Origin: CAXSDR01 sp964236445
GTDB lineage: Bacteria > Actinomycetota > Actinomycetes > Motilibacterales > Motilibacteraceae
Direction of reading: 5' to 3'
Length of the DNA: 9,748 nt
Assembly: GCA_964236445.1 (NCBI GenBank)
Contig: CAXSDR010000116.1
Span: 1-9,748 of the forward strand
The translations under genes and the position numbers were made by a program. The notes under the pieces are model-generated. The model was not told where the DNA came from, ran no database searches, and was given only the letters and a program-made list of their open reading frames with translations. The number at the start of each line of letters is the position of its first letter. The first letter of the stretch is position 1. Shown piece by piece: positions 1-7,392 of this stretch.

Positions 1-1
1 G

Positions 2-115
2 GGATCGGGTGCCCCGAACCTGCAGGTTCAGTCGGGACCGCCGCGACATCGGCCGACAGTCCTGCCGACCACCAGCGGCACTTCAGGATCGAGCACCACG
101 CTGCCGACAGAGTGA
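2..115 (+). other. Possible 3' tail of a gene entering from the left edge (weak)
   Basis: One forward frame is open from the left edge to a TGA at 113-115. It reads as a Pro/Ser/Thr/Gly-rich tail (it contains LPTTSGTSGSSTTLPTE) with fairly G/C-rich third positions, as expected of coding DNA here. That composition would fit the C-terminal end of an exported or linker-bearing protein. With 37 codons and no recognisable domain it cannot be told from chance. Two other forward frames are also open across part of this stretch. Confidence 0.2.
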
Positions 116-374
116 GGCACCAACGTCTCGTGCCAAGCCCGCTCGGCACGCGGAGCAGCGTCGCATTGTGACGCTGATCACGGCCGGCTCGAGCCTGCCG
201 GGCACTTGCAAAGTGCATGTGCGTGGGGGAATCCTGGACCCGTCGGCCAAACTGGCGCCCCGGCGCCGCAGACATCTCCCGCCTCGACGCTGATGTGCGG
301 GTCGCTACCAGGGCTGCTGATGAACAGCTGAAGACGATGGCGACCGTGCACCCTCCCCGATCCCGGATGTGACT
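116..374. other. Intergenic region upstream of the + strand GH26 gene; no gene recognised
   Basis: A forward frame opening with GTG at position 9 runs to 293, but its product is a low-complexity Arg/Pro/Ser-rich string with no family resemblance, so I treat it as non-coding. The region contains a short perfect hairpin at 202-216 (GCACTT, GCA loop, AAGTGC) and a GC-rich GGCGCC-containing stretch near 256-270. I see no convincing -35/-10 pair. The promoter of the following secreted hydrolase is expected here. Confidence 0.4.
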
Positions 375-1331
375 ATGCGCAAGGTCTTGCTCCTGCTTCT
401 GGCGACGCTTGGCGCTATCGGTCTGGCCGCGCCTCAACCGAGCAACGCGGTCCCCCGCGCCAGCACGCTCTTCTTCGGAGTCAACGTTCCTTCCTTGGAC
501 AGCGACTTGCCCGGCGTCAAAGCGCAAACTGACAAGACGCCCCGGATCGTGAACGTCTGGGTCAAGGCAGACAGCCCTACGTTCAGTCTGGCAATGCTGC
601 AGCGGATCGATCGTCTGGGCGCAATCCCTATGATCAGCCTCGAGCCTTGGAGTTGGAAGGACGCAAGCTGGTATGAAGGCAAGTCGATGCCGAACTACAC
701 GCTGCGCAGAATCATCGACGGATCATTGGACGCAAACTACAAACGTTTCGCCACATATGTAGCGCAGTTCAAGAAGCCAGTGGTGGTGCGCTTCGCTCAC
801 GAGCAGAACGGCTGGTGGTACCCATGGTCGGAGCACGAGAACGGGAACAAGCCGGGGGAATACATCCAGGCATGGCGTCACGTGCACGACGTCTGGGCTA
901 CGGCCGGGGCGACCAGTGCTCGATGGGTGTGGTCTCCTGGATGCGTCACCGGCAGCCCGAAGGAAACACCTCTGGAGAAACTGTATCCCGGCGATTCCTA
1001 CGTCAACTATCTGGGGCTGACCGGATATTCCAGGGGCGCCTCCGCGACCGCAACCTTCGACCCTTCCTACAAGCGACTGGTTGCCCTCTCCAAAAAGAAG
1101 ATCATTATCACGGAGGTCGGTGCGGACGGCGCCAACAAGGCGACCTGGATAAAGACCTTCTTTCCGTACATATACTGGCACCCGCAGATCGCCGGCTTCG
1201 TATGGTTCCAGACCACCCCAGCCAGCGGAGCCAACGGCGACTACCGCTACAACTCGTCTCCCGCCGCACTGCAAGCCTTCCGAAACGGTGTCGCCACCTT
1301 GCCGCTGTCGGCGTATCCATTCACACTCTAG
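375..1331 (+). CDS. Secreted GH26-type glycoside hydrolase (beta-mannanase-like)
   Basis: A predicted 318-residue exported hydrolase that probably cleaves a beta-linked polysaccharide; GH26 members include beta-mannanases, beta-1,3-xylanases and lichenases. From the ATG at 375 it begins with a Sec signal peptide: Arg2-Lys3, a Leu-rich core at residues 4-19, and a likely cut after SNA (residue 25). The rest is one (beta/alpha)8 catalytic domain. The acid/base glutamate is E143 in RFAHEQNGWWYPW (139-151), close to the family consensus. The nucleophile is probably E247 in IIITEVGA. SPGC near 187 and a LGLTGY strand near 213 also fit. No carbohydrate-binding or anchoring domain is present, so the enzyme is likely released. 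An in-frame GTG at 369 would add two residues; I prefer the ATG because a GGA sits 7 bases upstream of it and it gives a cleaner signal peptide. The gene converges on the EPS cluster. The family call is firm; the substrate is inferred. Confidence 0.88.
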   Translation: MRKVLLLLLATLGAIGLAAPQPSNAVPRASTLFFGVNVPSLDSDLPGVKAQTDKTPRIVNVWVKADSPTFSLAMLQRIDRLGAIPMISLEPWSWKDASWYEGKSMPNYTLRRIIDGSLDANYKRFATYVAQFKKPVVVRFAHEQNGWWYPWSEHENGNKPGEYIQAWRHVHDVWATAGATSARWVWSPGCVTGSPKETPLEKLYPGDSYVNYLGLTGYSRGASATATFDPSYKRLVALSKKKIIITEVGADGANKATWIKTFFPYIYWHPQIAGFVWFQTTPASGANGDYRYNSSPAALQAFRNGVATLPLSAYPFTL

Positions 1332-1400
1332 GGCGGCCGGACTCGGAGCGTCAGGTGGACCGACCCATCGTTGAGCGGATGACGTGGAGTCGCAACTTCT

Positions 1401-1414
1401 GCATCAACCGATGC
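1401..1414. terminator. Small hairpin between convergent genes, possible weak terminator
   Basis: GCATC, AACC loop, GATGC: a perfect 5-bp stem with a 4-base loop in the 86-bp gap between the two convergent genes, directly after the minus-strand SDR stop codon. There is no T-rich tract on either side, and a 5-bp stem is common by chance in GC-rich DNA, so this is only a candidate. Confidence 0.25.
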
Positions 1415-1417
1415 CTG

Positions 1418-2749
1418 CTAACCAGAGAGCCTGCCGCGGTGACTGAGCACGTCGCTGACGAGAGCTTCTACGTCGTCCTCATCCGCGGTGAGGTCTGCAA
1501 GGTGTCGTATGCGGCGCAGAGCGTCTGCCGGCGCCTTCTCGAAGGTCTCCTGCAGAATGGCGCTGGATGCGTCGTTGAGCAGCTCCCGCAGCAACTCGTC
1601 GTCCAGGCCGGGAACATCCCTGGCGTTTCTGATCAGAGCGAGCACTCGCAGCTGCGTGAGGAAGCGACGCCCCGTCTCCACCAGCGGAGTGCGGTTGAGA
1701 TAGCCCAGATGCATGCTGGAGCTGCGGTAGGACTCTAGTGCGTTGATCAACGGCCCAGTCTCGCCCGCCGTCTCGGGGTCATACAGACCCGGATGCGCGC
1801 TCGAGCCATAGCCGGCCTCATAGCCGCAGAAGTAGATCGGAGCATTGCTCGTCTTTTGCTGCAGGAAGCCCAGGGCCACGTCCAGCAACTGGATGGGCCA
1901 TCCGAGATCCTTCAGTGTGAACAGCCCTTTCTGCTCTCCTGCCACGAGCAACATCTGAGCCGCCTCAGTAGCGGACTGCACATAAAAGGCGACGTAAGGA
2001 TCGTGCAGTCGAACCACGCCATCCGTTGCCCACGCTGAGATCCTCTCGAGAATCAGCGAGTTGTCCACCACATGCGTGAACCGGACAGCTGACGTGACAG
2101 GCAGGTGCAAGCGCCCCAGCATATACTCCCCGACCTTCTTCGTCGCGGCGTAGACATCCTCGGTGTAGAAACGTACCGCCTTGCCGGTCGAGGCATATAC
2201 CAGTCGCGCGACATCGAACGTCTGGCAGGCTTCGAAGACATTGGCACTCCCGACGATATTGGTGGCCAAAGCCTCTCCGACGCGTCGCTCCGCCAGACCT
2301 GGGTCGCGCAGCGCCGCCAAGTGGAACACGGTGTCGGGCCGCACATCTCGAAACGTGTCCATGACACGCGTTTGGTCGGCAATGTCCATGTGAATATAGT
2401 CGACGCGATCGATGGGCTCATATGGCGTCTGTCCCCGACTCAGGCACACCACGCGATGTGGAGCATGCTGCAGCAACTGTGCGATCAGCGCCGAGCCGAT
2501 GCAGCCAGTTCCCCCCGTCACGAGCACTGTCTTGCGGTGAACCGACTCCAGCTGCTGGGGCAGCCAAATGGCCCGGTGTCGTACCTCGACGAAGCGTGCG
2601 AACTCTTCGCGCGAATCAGAGGACGCAATGAGCTGCTCGGTCAACTCGATCAGCTCGGTGCGCGCCTCGAGGGTGAGGTCCTGCAGGCCCGTCGGCACGG
2701 CGTCTTGCATCCGCGTGATGATTTCCTGAATCCTGGAGCCCTGCGTCAT
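1418..2749 (-). CDS. Extended SDR nucleotide-sugar epimerase/dehydratase, CapD/Polysacc_synt_2-like
   Basis: A 443-residue predicted cytosolic NAD(P)-dependent enzyme that probably converts a nucleotide sugar for polysaccharide synthesis. Residues 1-70 form a helical, acidic extension before the Rossmann fold. The dinucleotide-binding motif is TGGTGCIG (78-85). FHLAALRDP (142-150) and a TNIVGSANVFEA stretch (163-174) are typical of extended SDRs. The catalytic pair is Y200 and K204 in YAATK. The strand YASTGKAV (185-192) aligns with the STDKAV motif of the FlaA1/CapD 4,6-dehydratase group, but the Asp is Gly here (G189). That weakens a dehydratase call and leaves epimerase, reductase or a diverged dehydratase possible. 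The C-terminal half (about 300-443) is not a domain I recognise and ends in helices. The gene lies 37 bp after the Tat GH26 gene on the same strand, so co-transcription is likely. The ATG at 2749 has no clear Shine-Dalgarno; an internal ATG at 2710 is a weaker option. Confidence 0.8.
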   Translation of the reverse strand: MTQGSRIQEIITRMQDAVPTGLQDLTLEARTELIELTEQLIASSDSREEFARFVEVRHRAIWLPQQLESVHRKTVLVTGGTGCIGSALIAQLLQHAPHRVVCLSRGQTPYEPIDRVDYIHMDIADQTRVMDTFRDVRPDTVFHLAALRDPGLAERRVGEALATNIVGSANVFEACQTFDVARLVYASTGKAVRFYTEDVYAATKKVGEYMLGRLHLPVTSAVRFTHVVDNSLILERISAWATDGVVRLHDPYVAFYVQSATEAAQMLLVAGEQKGLFTLKDLGWPIQLLDVALGFLQQKTSNAPIYFCGYEAGYGSSAHPGLYDPETAGETGPLINALESYRSSSMHLGYLNRTPLVETGRRFLTQLRVLALIRNARDVPGLDDELLRELLNDASSAILQETFEKAPADALRRIRHLADLTADEDDVEALVSDVLSHRGRLSG

Positions 2750-2786
2750 CCGACGGTCACGGCACGAGAGTCGTCAACCGTCACTG

Positions 2787-4007
2787 CTAGTACGTCGGGC
2801 CGGGGAGGTGCTGGATCATCGTCGCGATGGTCGTACCGTCGGCGTCGCCGGTCACCTGCAGGCTGTAGGTCCGCTGGACCTTCCGTACGTTTCCCTGGGT
2901 GCCGCCGCCGTAGTATCCGTTGACGGGCTGGTCATAGCCCAGCATCGCCAGCAGTTTCTGCACCATCTTGGCAGAGTCACCGGTGGCGCCGTTGAGAACG
3001 GGGGCTAGTCCTGTCACTGGAGGTACTCGATTCTCTGGATGTTGAATATAGTCGATGAGGACAGCCGTCAAGCTTGTCGATGAGTCGAGACGCCAGTTCT
3101 CGCGTTTGTTTGCGTGGAAGAAGACGAGCGCCTCGACCTTCGGGAACCGCGTCTCGCGCAGAGTCTGTTGCCACCAGAGCGCCTTATTCTGAGTCGAATC
3201 CTCGGCGCACCCGACTTCGCACAGCCATACGGGTGCCTTCTTCAGCGCCAGCACACGGTCATACATGTTGTGTGCGGCGTCATACAGTGGCTTCCAGCCG
3301 GCGGCAGTGGTGGTGTAAGCGTCCAGACCGAGTGTGTCGACATACGTGGGCCCAGGCCAGTAGGCCTCCGCTGAGAACCCTCCGACGTCGTCGATGCCGG
3401 GACACCAGACCCAGTTTATTCCCGAGCCAGCGGACCGCTCCAGGTTCACGATGTGTTGCCAGGTGGCGATCCACTGGGCCGTCGAGATGCAGTGGCTCGA
3501 CGGGAAACCGACCGACCAGGTATACCAGTTGGCATTCATCTCATGGAACAACCGGACGTGCACCTGACGCGGGAAGCTTTTCGCTGCGGCGAAGATGTCG
3601 AGCCAATAACTGTCATACGTGCCGGCGAGAATCTCGGCGAAGTCGATGTCCGCCATTTCCCAGGTCAGCAGCAGATCGTAGCCCTTGCTTGCGGCCTCGG
3701 TCGCCATGTCCCGCGGCCATACGTTGGGATAGCCGCTGAACCAGTGCATGATCGGAACCTTGGTACTGGCGAGCTGTGACTCCAGCGCATAGTGAGGGCT
3801 GAGATCCGGCCACGGCGCGTTGTCCGTGTAGGCGCCCCAGCGCGCGGTGCCCCCCAGCTGCGGCGTGATAGCGACAGTTGCGCTGGTGCTGGCTAAATCC
3901 AGCTGCGGAGATTCGACTCTCGCCTTGAGGAGATGCGAACTGATCAGCGGCGTCACGGCCAACGCCAGCGCGTGCCGCAAGGCAGTGCGTCTCGTTATCG
4001 GTTCCAT
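2787..4007 (-). CDS. Tat-exported GH26-type hydrolase with C-terminal peptidoglycan-binding domain
   Basis: A 406-residue predicted extracytoplasmic hydrolase. The N-terminus has a twin-arginine signal (ITRRTALRHALALAVTP, residues 4-20), which points to export of a folded protein. The catalytic GH26-like domain spans about 52-325. The acid/base is E156 in RLFHEMNANWYTW (152-164), and the probable nucleophile is E264 in VWLCEVG. WVWCPG (199-204) and LGLDAYT (226-232) are further fold landmarks. The usual HExNG.WYPW motif is altered (Gly to Ala159, Pro to Thr163), so substrate preference may differ from the neighbour at 375-1331. Residues 341-397 (DSAKMVQKLLAMLGY, then VNGYYGGGTQGNVRKVQ) are a PG_binding_1 repeat that could hold the enzyme at the cell wall. 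The frame stays open upstream to 4286, but that part overlaps the GT39 gene and lacks family features. The ATG at 4007 puts the Tat motif at the N-terminus. The 194-bp gap before it could hold an extra promoter. Confidence 0.87.
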   Translation of the reverse strand: MEPITRRTALRHALALAVTPLISSHLLKARVESPQLDLASTSATVAITPQLGGTARWGAYTDNAPWPDLSPHYALESQLASTKVPIMHWFSGYPNVWPRDMATEAASKGYDLLLTWEMADIDFAEILAGTYDSYWLDIFAAAKSFPRQVHVRLFHEMNANWYTWSVGFPSSHCISTAQWIATWQHIVNLERSAGSGINWVWCPGIDDVGGFSAEAYWPGPTYVDTLGLDAYTTTAAGWKPLYDAAHNMYDRVLALKKAPVWLCEVGCAEDSTQNKALWWQQTLRETRFPKVEALVFFHANKRENWRLDSSTSLTAVLIDYIQHPENRVPPVTGLAPVLNGATGDSAKMVQKLLAMLGYDQPVNGYYGGGTQGNVRKVQRTYSLQVTGDADGTTIATMIQHLPGPTY

Positions 4008-4170
4008 TCTCGGTTTCCGGTCCTTCGGGGGTGTTTCTATTTCTTCGAGCCCCTCGGGAGCCCGATGTATCGGCCAAACAGGTGCCTGCCGCCAGCAGGA
4101 GGCTGCCCCTGGTCGACGAGGCAAGTCTGTCGGTTCGGCCGACCGGACTCTTCGGGGCAGCGTGCAGGCG

Positions 4171-4184
4171 GCGGCGATCGCCGC
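4171..4184. repeat. 14-bp perfect palindrome downstream of the GT39 gene
   Basis: GCGGCGATCGCCGC is exactly self-complementary. It lies 18-31 bp past the GT39 stop codon in the 194-bp gap before the Tat GH26 gene. There is no loop spacer or T-tract, so a classical terminator is doubtful. A dimer-binding operator or chance are the alternatives. A smaller hairpin (GTCGG, TTCGG loop, CCGAC) is at 4129-4143. Confidence 0.35.
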
Positions 4185-4201
4185 GACGTCAGCGGTGTCC
4201 G

Positions 4202-5782
4202 TCATGTCGGGCGCGACGGACCTGGCCGTGCGGGGCGGCGTGCCGCCTTGCGGGCCGCCCGCGGCCCCGCGGCCCGCCGCTCCCACACCATCCAGTGGAT
4301 GTTGCGCAGATAGCGCTTCGCCGGCTTGTCGTACGCCAGTCGATACGCCCGGTTTGCGCGCGCGGCCGCCACCAGACGGTCAGCCTGCGCTTGCAACTCC
4401 GCAGTAGTGGTGGGTCCTGTCCGAACGACGATCACGGCATACTCGCTGTTAGTGATCCGATTCTCGACTCCATCGCCCGACGCGAGGTTCCAGCCGAGCT
4501 GGACGTCGTTGTAGCGGTCGTAATACTGGAATGTGGCAGCGCTGTCGTTGGCAAGCACCTGGGCGCTCGCGCGGTAGCTGGGAGCGCCCGGCGACGTCAG
4601 TGCGTGGACGACGCTCGCAACCTGGTCATTGACGACCGGCTGATGAAACAGCGCATCCGCTCTTCCGATGCCCGCCAGGGTGACTACCAATGTCGCGATC
4701 ACACCCAGTCCCTGCCAGGCGATGTGGCGGCGGTTGAACAACCAGATGACACCCCGAGCCGCGAGGATCGCCCCGAAGATCATTCCGAAACCCGCATGCT
4801 TGTGCAGCGACGTCTGCTCATGGATCTGCATCTGGTGCAGCGGGGCCACGAGAAATCCGCCCAGCAGCACCAGAGCCAGCAAGGGCCGGCGACTGACCCA
4901 TCCCATGACGATGAAGCCCAGGACCACAACGATGGTTTCCAGGCCAAGATCGCGCCATAGCTGGTGGAGCAGATGCAAAGAATCCTCGTGGTCGATCGCA
5001 CTGCGTTGCAACGTGGTGAAGCGGATGCCTTCTCGCAAGGAGGTGCTGGCGAACAACAGATAAGGGACTCCGAGGGCTGCCGTTGCGACAGTCACGCCGA
5101 GCAGTCCGCGAAGCCACGCCACTCGATGTCGCGCGCGGCGCCAATCGGCAAGAAAAATTACGGCAAACACGAACGGCAGCCATACGGCTCCGCTGTATTT
5201 GACCGCGACACTGAGGCTCAGCAGCAGCGCGGCCGCGACAACTCCGGCGTACCCGCGGAACCGGAGCCCAACATATTGGCCCAACGCGAGGAGTGCCAGA
5301 CAGGTCGCGTCATAAGTTGCGTAACGCCCGACAAACAACGTGGGACCAGTGAAGGCGAAGAACAATGCAGCAAACGATGCGGTCTTGCGCTCGAACAGGA
5401 TATTGGCCGCGCCGTAGACCGAGGCCGTGGTTGCAAGGATAGCGACCGTCGACCAGATGCGGACCGCCTGTATTCCACCGAGCTGATCGAGTCCCGCCGC
5501 GAACACCGGGTACAACGCGGGCGTCCCGCTGAAAAAGGATTCGTAATTGATGATCGGCTTACCCGTGGTCCAGTTCGCCCACAGTTGGTGCCCGGCGAAC
5601 GAATACAGACCCTCGTCGTTCCACGGCAGGCCACGCATGGTCATGATGGTCAGGGTCTGCAGCGCCATGACCACGTAGAGGGGGAGCCTCAGGACGTGGC
5701 TGTTGCGAACACGGGGAACGAAAGAGTGCACGACCGCGATAGGCAGAGACGGTGCCTTCACGTCATCCATGAGGATGTTCAT
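4202..5782 (-). CDS. GT39/PMT-like integral membrane glycosyltransferase (GT-C fold)
   Basis: A 526-residue predicted multi-pass membrane protein that probably transfers a sugar from a polyprenyl-phosphate donor to an acceptor on the outer membrane face. About ten hydrophobic segments run from residue 31 to 375. The first external loop carries WNDEG (54-58), the acidic DE pair typical of PMT_2/ArnT-type enzymes. YATYDA (154-159), VKYSG (194-198) and the loop HEQTSLHKHAGFG (321-333) are further family-like landmarks. Residues 376-500 form a soluble domain containing YYDRYNDVQLGWN (420-432). The C-terminus is an Arg/Ala/Pro-rich basic tail (502-526). The start is the ATG at 5782, which overlaps the stop of the upstream synthase as ATGA. 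No Shine-Dalgarno is visible, so translational coupling is likely. An in-frame ATG at 5770 is an alternative; the longer open frame to 6604 is a shadow over the synthase. A lipid-linked sugar donor would plausibly come from the GT2-GtrA enzyme of the same operon. The exact sugar and acceptor are unknown. Confidence 0.82.
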   Translation of the reverse strand: MNILMDDVKAPSLPIAVVHSFVPRVRNSHVLRLPLYVVMALQTLTIMTMRGLPWNDEGLYSFAGHQLWANWTTGKPIINYESFFSGTPALYPVFAAGLDQLGGIQAVRIWSTVAILATTASVYGAANILFERKTASFAALFFAFTGPTLFVGRYATYDATCLALLALGQYVGLRFRGYAGVVAAALLLSLSVAVKYSGAVWLPFVFAVIFLADWRRARHRVAWLRGLLGVTVATAALGVPYLLFASTSLREGIRFTTLQRSAIDHEDSLHLLHQLWRDLGLETIVVVLGFIVMGWVSRRPLLALVLLGGFLVAPLHQMQIHEQTSLHKHAGFGMIFGAILAARGVIWLFNRRHIAWQGLGVIATLVVTLAGIGRADALFHQPVVNDQVASVVHALTSPGAPSYRASAQVLANDSAATFQYYDRYNDVQLGWNLASGDGVENRITNSEYAVIVVRTGPTTTAELQAQADRLVAAARANRAYRLAYDKPAKRYLRNIHWMVWERRAAGPRAARKAARRPARPGPSRPT

Positions 5783-7392
5783 ATACGCAGGTCGATCGTC
5801 GTCGGGACGGCGCGGCGGCTGAAGAGGGCGCGCAACGACTCGGCGCCATCGACGGCGGTCTCCCAGATCAGCGGCCCCGTGATGTACCACCGGAACAGCG
5901 CAAAGGCGGCCATGCCCCACGTACGCCCGATGCCGTACTCCAGGGTGGCGATCACCAGTCCGATCGTGATAAGCGTCTGCGTCACGCCCAGATACCAGAA
6001 CATGGTCCGCCGGACCGCTTGGGCAGAGTGGTTCCTTGCCGTCGACCCGGTGGCCACCCACTCCGCGGTCCTGTCGTGGATGAGGTGATACGCCGCGGAT
6101 GCGTGTGCGAAGCCGTAGACCGTTTGAATCCGCATCACCTCCGCGCGGAAGCGCGACTTGAAGACCAGCGGAAGCACCAGGAACCAGACGACAGGGATTC
6201 CCAGCAGCGGGTAGACGTTGCGGAGGAAGATGTCCTGGCGGAAGAACCAGACCATCAGCAGCGCCGGGATCGGCGAGGTGAAGGCGGCTATCCCGGTTCC
6301 GACGTAATACATGAAGCCGGACCAGAAGCTCAGCCGCTGGCGACGTGTCAGCGCTGCGGTGTGGAAGCCGGGGTTCTTGAGCAACGTCAGTGATCCGGTG
6401 CACCAGCGGTACTGCTGAGTGACGAAGCTGGTGAGGTTGTCCGGGCACACTCCGCGCGACACGATGACGGGGACGTACTGGACCTTGTAGCCGTTGACGA
6501 TCATGTTGACGCCGGTGTGCACATCTTCGGAGTGCCCGATCTGCGCGAAGCCACCAGCTTTGTCCAACGCTGCGCGTCGGTAGACGGCGCACGTGCCGAC
6601 ACATATCGCGGCATCGGCGCTGTCACGCGACGGCTGCACGAACCGGTAGAACAGCTCCTGCGTAGCACCCGCACACCGTTCGATCCAGTTCATCCTGCGG
6701 GTGGTCGAGAAGAACTGCGGGCTCTGGACGATGCCGGCGCGCTCGTTGTCGAAATAAGGCAACAGTTCGTGCAGATACTCCGGACGCGGCACGAAGTCGG
6801 CATCGAAGATCGCGATGAACTCGCCGTCGCTGTGCCGGTATCCGTAGGCCAGGTTCCCAGCCTTCTTGAGCCGCCCGCGGTCCGGTCGGGCCAGGTAGGA
6901 AAAGCCGAACTGCTCCGCGAGCTCACGGACCTGATCGCGTCCCGAGTCGTCCAGCACGTAGGTGTTGAGCGTCCCCTCGTCGTACTCCAGCCGGGAGACG
7001 TATCGGAAGGTGTTCTCCAGCAGCCGTAGGTCCTCCCCCGCAGTGGGGAGAAAGACGTCCACCGAGGGGTAGTGCGCCGGCGCCCAGAGTTCGACGGCCG
7101 CCTGATGATCGGGGTAGGTGACCAGCCGCCTGCGCGTCGAGGAACGCACCGAGATCATGAGTGTCGAGGCGAAGACGAACAGCGGCCCGAGCATGAGCAG
7201 TGTCCACGCGGTGCTGAAAGCGAAGCGGAAGATGCTGTAAGCGACGCCGAAGAACACGACCGCCTGCACGTACATCAGCCACCGCAACTGCGATCCCTTG
7301 AGGTACCAGTATTTTTCGTCGTCCGTCGGCGGCTTCGGCAGATGTAGCTTGCTGTCCTTCGGTGCAGACTGGATGCTGACCTGTGTGCTCAT
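5779..7392 (-). CDS. Processive GT2, cellulose/mannan synthase-like (CesA/CslA type)
   Basis: A 537-residue predicted inner-membrane synthase that elongates a beta-linked polysaccharide from a nucleotide sugar and exports it. Two N-terminal membrane segments (about 38-59 and 62-83) precede a cytosolic GT-A domain with every processive-GT2 landmark: VLDDSGRD (D148, D149), FDADF (D197, D199), HSEDVHTG (catalytic D290) and QQYRW (326-330, the Q(Q/R)xRW motif). At least four more membrane segments follow (about 356-380, 388-411, 465-485, 492-511). The protein stops at 537, so the C-terminal c-di-GMP-binding PilZ domain of BcsA is absent. The ATG at 7392 overlaps the stop of the upstream GT2-GtrA gene as ATGA and has a good GAAGGA Shine-Dalgarno 3 bases before it. 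An extended frame to 7740 is a shadow. Co-occurrence with GH26 hydrolases suggests a mannan-like product over cellulose, but motifs alone do not fix the sugar. Confidence 0.92.
   Translation of the reverse strand: MSTQVSIQSAPKDSKLHLPKPPTDDEKYWYLKGSQLRWLMYVQAVVFFGVAYSIFRFAFSTAWTLLMLGPLFVFASTLMISVRSSTRRRLVTYPDHQAAVELWAPAHYPSVDVFLPTAGEDLRLLENTFRYVSRLEYDEGTLNTYVLDDSGRDQVRELAEQFGFSYLARPDRGRLKKAGNLAYGYRHSDGEFIAIFDADFVPRPEYLHELLPYFDNERAGIVQSPQFFSTTRRMNWIERCAGATQELFYRFVQPSRDSADAAICVGTCAVYRRAALDKAGGFAQIGHSEDVHTGVNMIVNGYKVQYVPVIVSRGVCPDNLTSFVTQQYRWCTGSLTLLKNPGFHTAALTRRQRLSFWSGFMYYVGTGIAAFTSPIPALLMVWFFRQDIFLRNVYPLLGIPVVWFLVLPLVFKSRFRAEVMRIQTVYGFAHASAAYHLIHDRTAEWVATGSTARNHSAQAVRRTMFWYLGVTQTLITIGLVIATLEYGIGRTWGMAAFALFRWYITGPLIWETAVDGAESLRALFSRRAVPTTIDLRI

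Noticed and set aside
9..293. 94-codon + strand open frame at the left edge
   Set aside because: The GTG start has no ribosome-binding site, and the Arg/Pro-rich product resembles no known protein.
815..1738. + strand frame of 307 codons crossing the GH26 gene, the convergent gap and the SDR 3' end
   Set aside because: It overlaps two well-supported genes in other frames, and its product has no recognisable domain.
4173..4182. GCGATCGC octamer (HIP1-like) within the palindrome
   Set aside because: Only this copy was noticed and nothing else in the window suggests a cyanobacterium.
4008..4286. Upstream extension of the Tat GH26 reading frame
   Set aside because: It would overlap the GT39 gene by 85 bp, is Arg/Ala/Pro-rich, and would bury the twin-arginine signal in the middle of the protein.
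4964..6088. Long + strand open frame (374 codons) antisense to the GT39 and synthase genes
   Set aside because: It lies opposite two genes with clear motifs. Its product is Arg/Gln/Glu-rich without family features, as expected from a GC-rich shadow frame.
5783..6604. Upstream extension of the GT39 reading frame
   Set aside because: It lies wholly inside the synthase gene. The ATGA junction at 5782 explains the true start.
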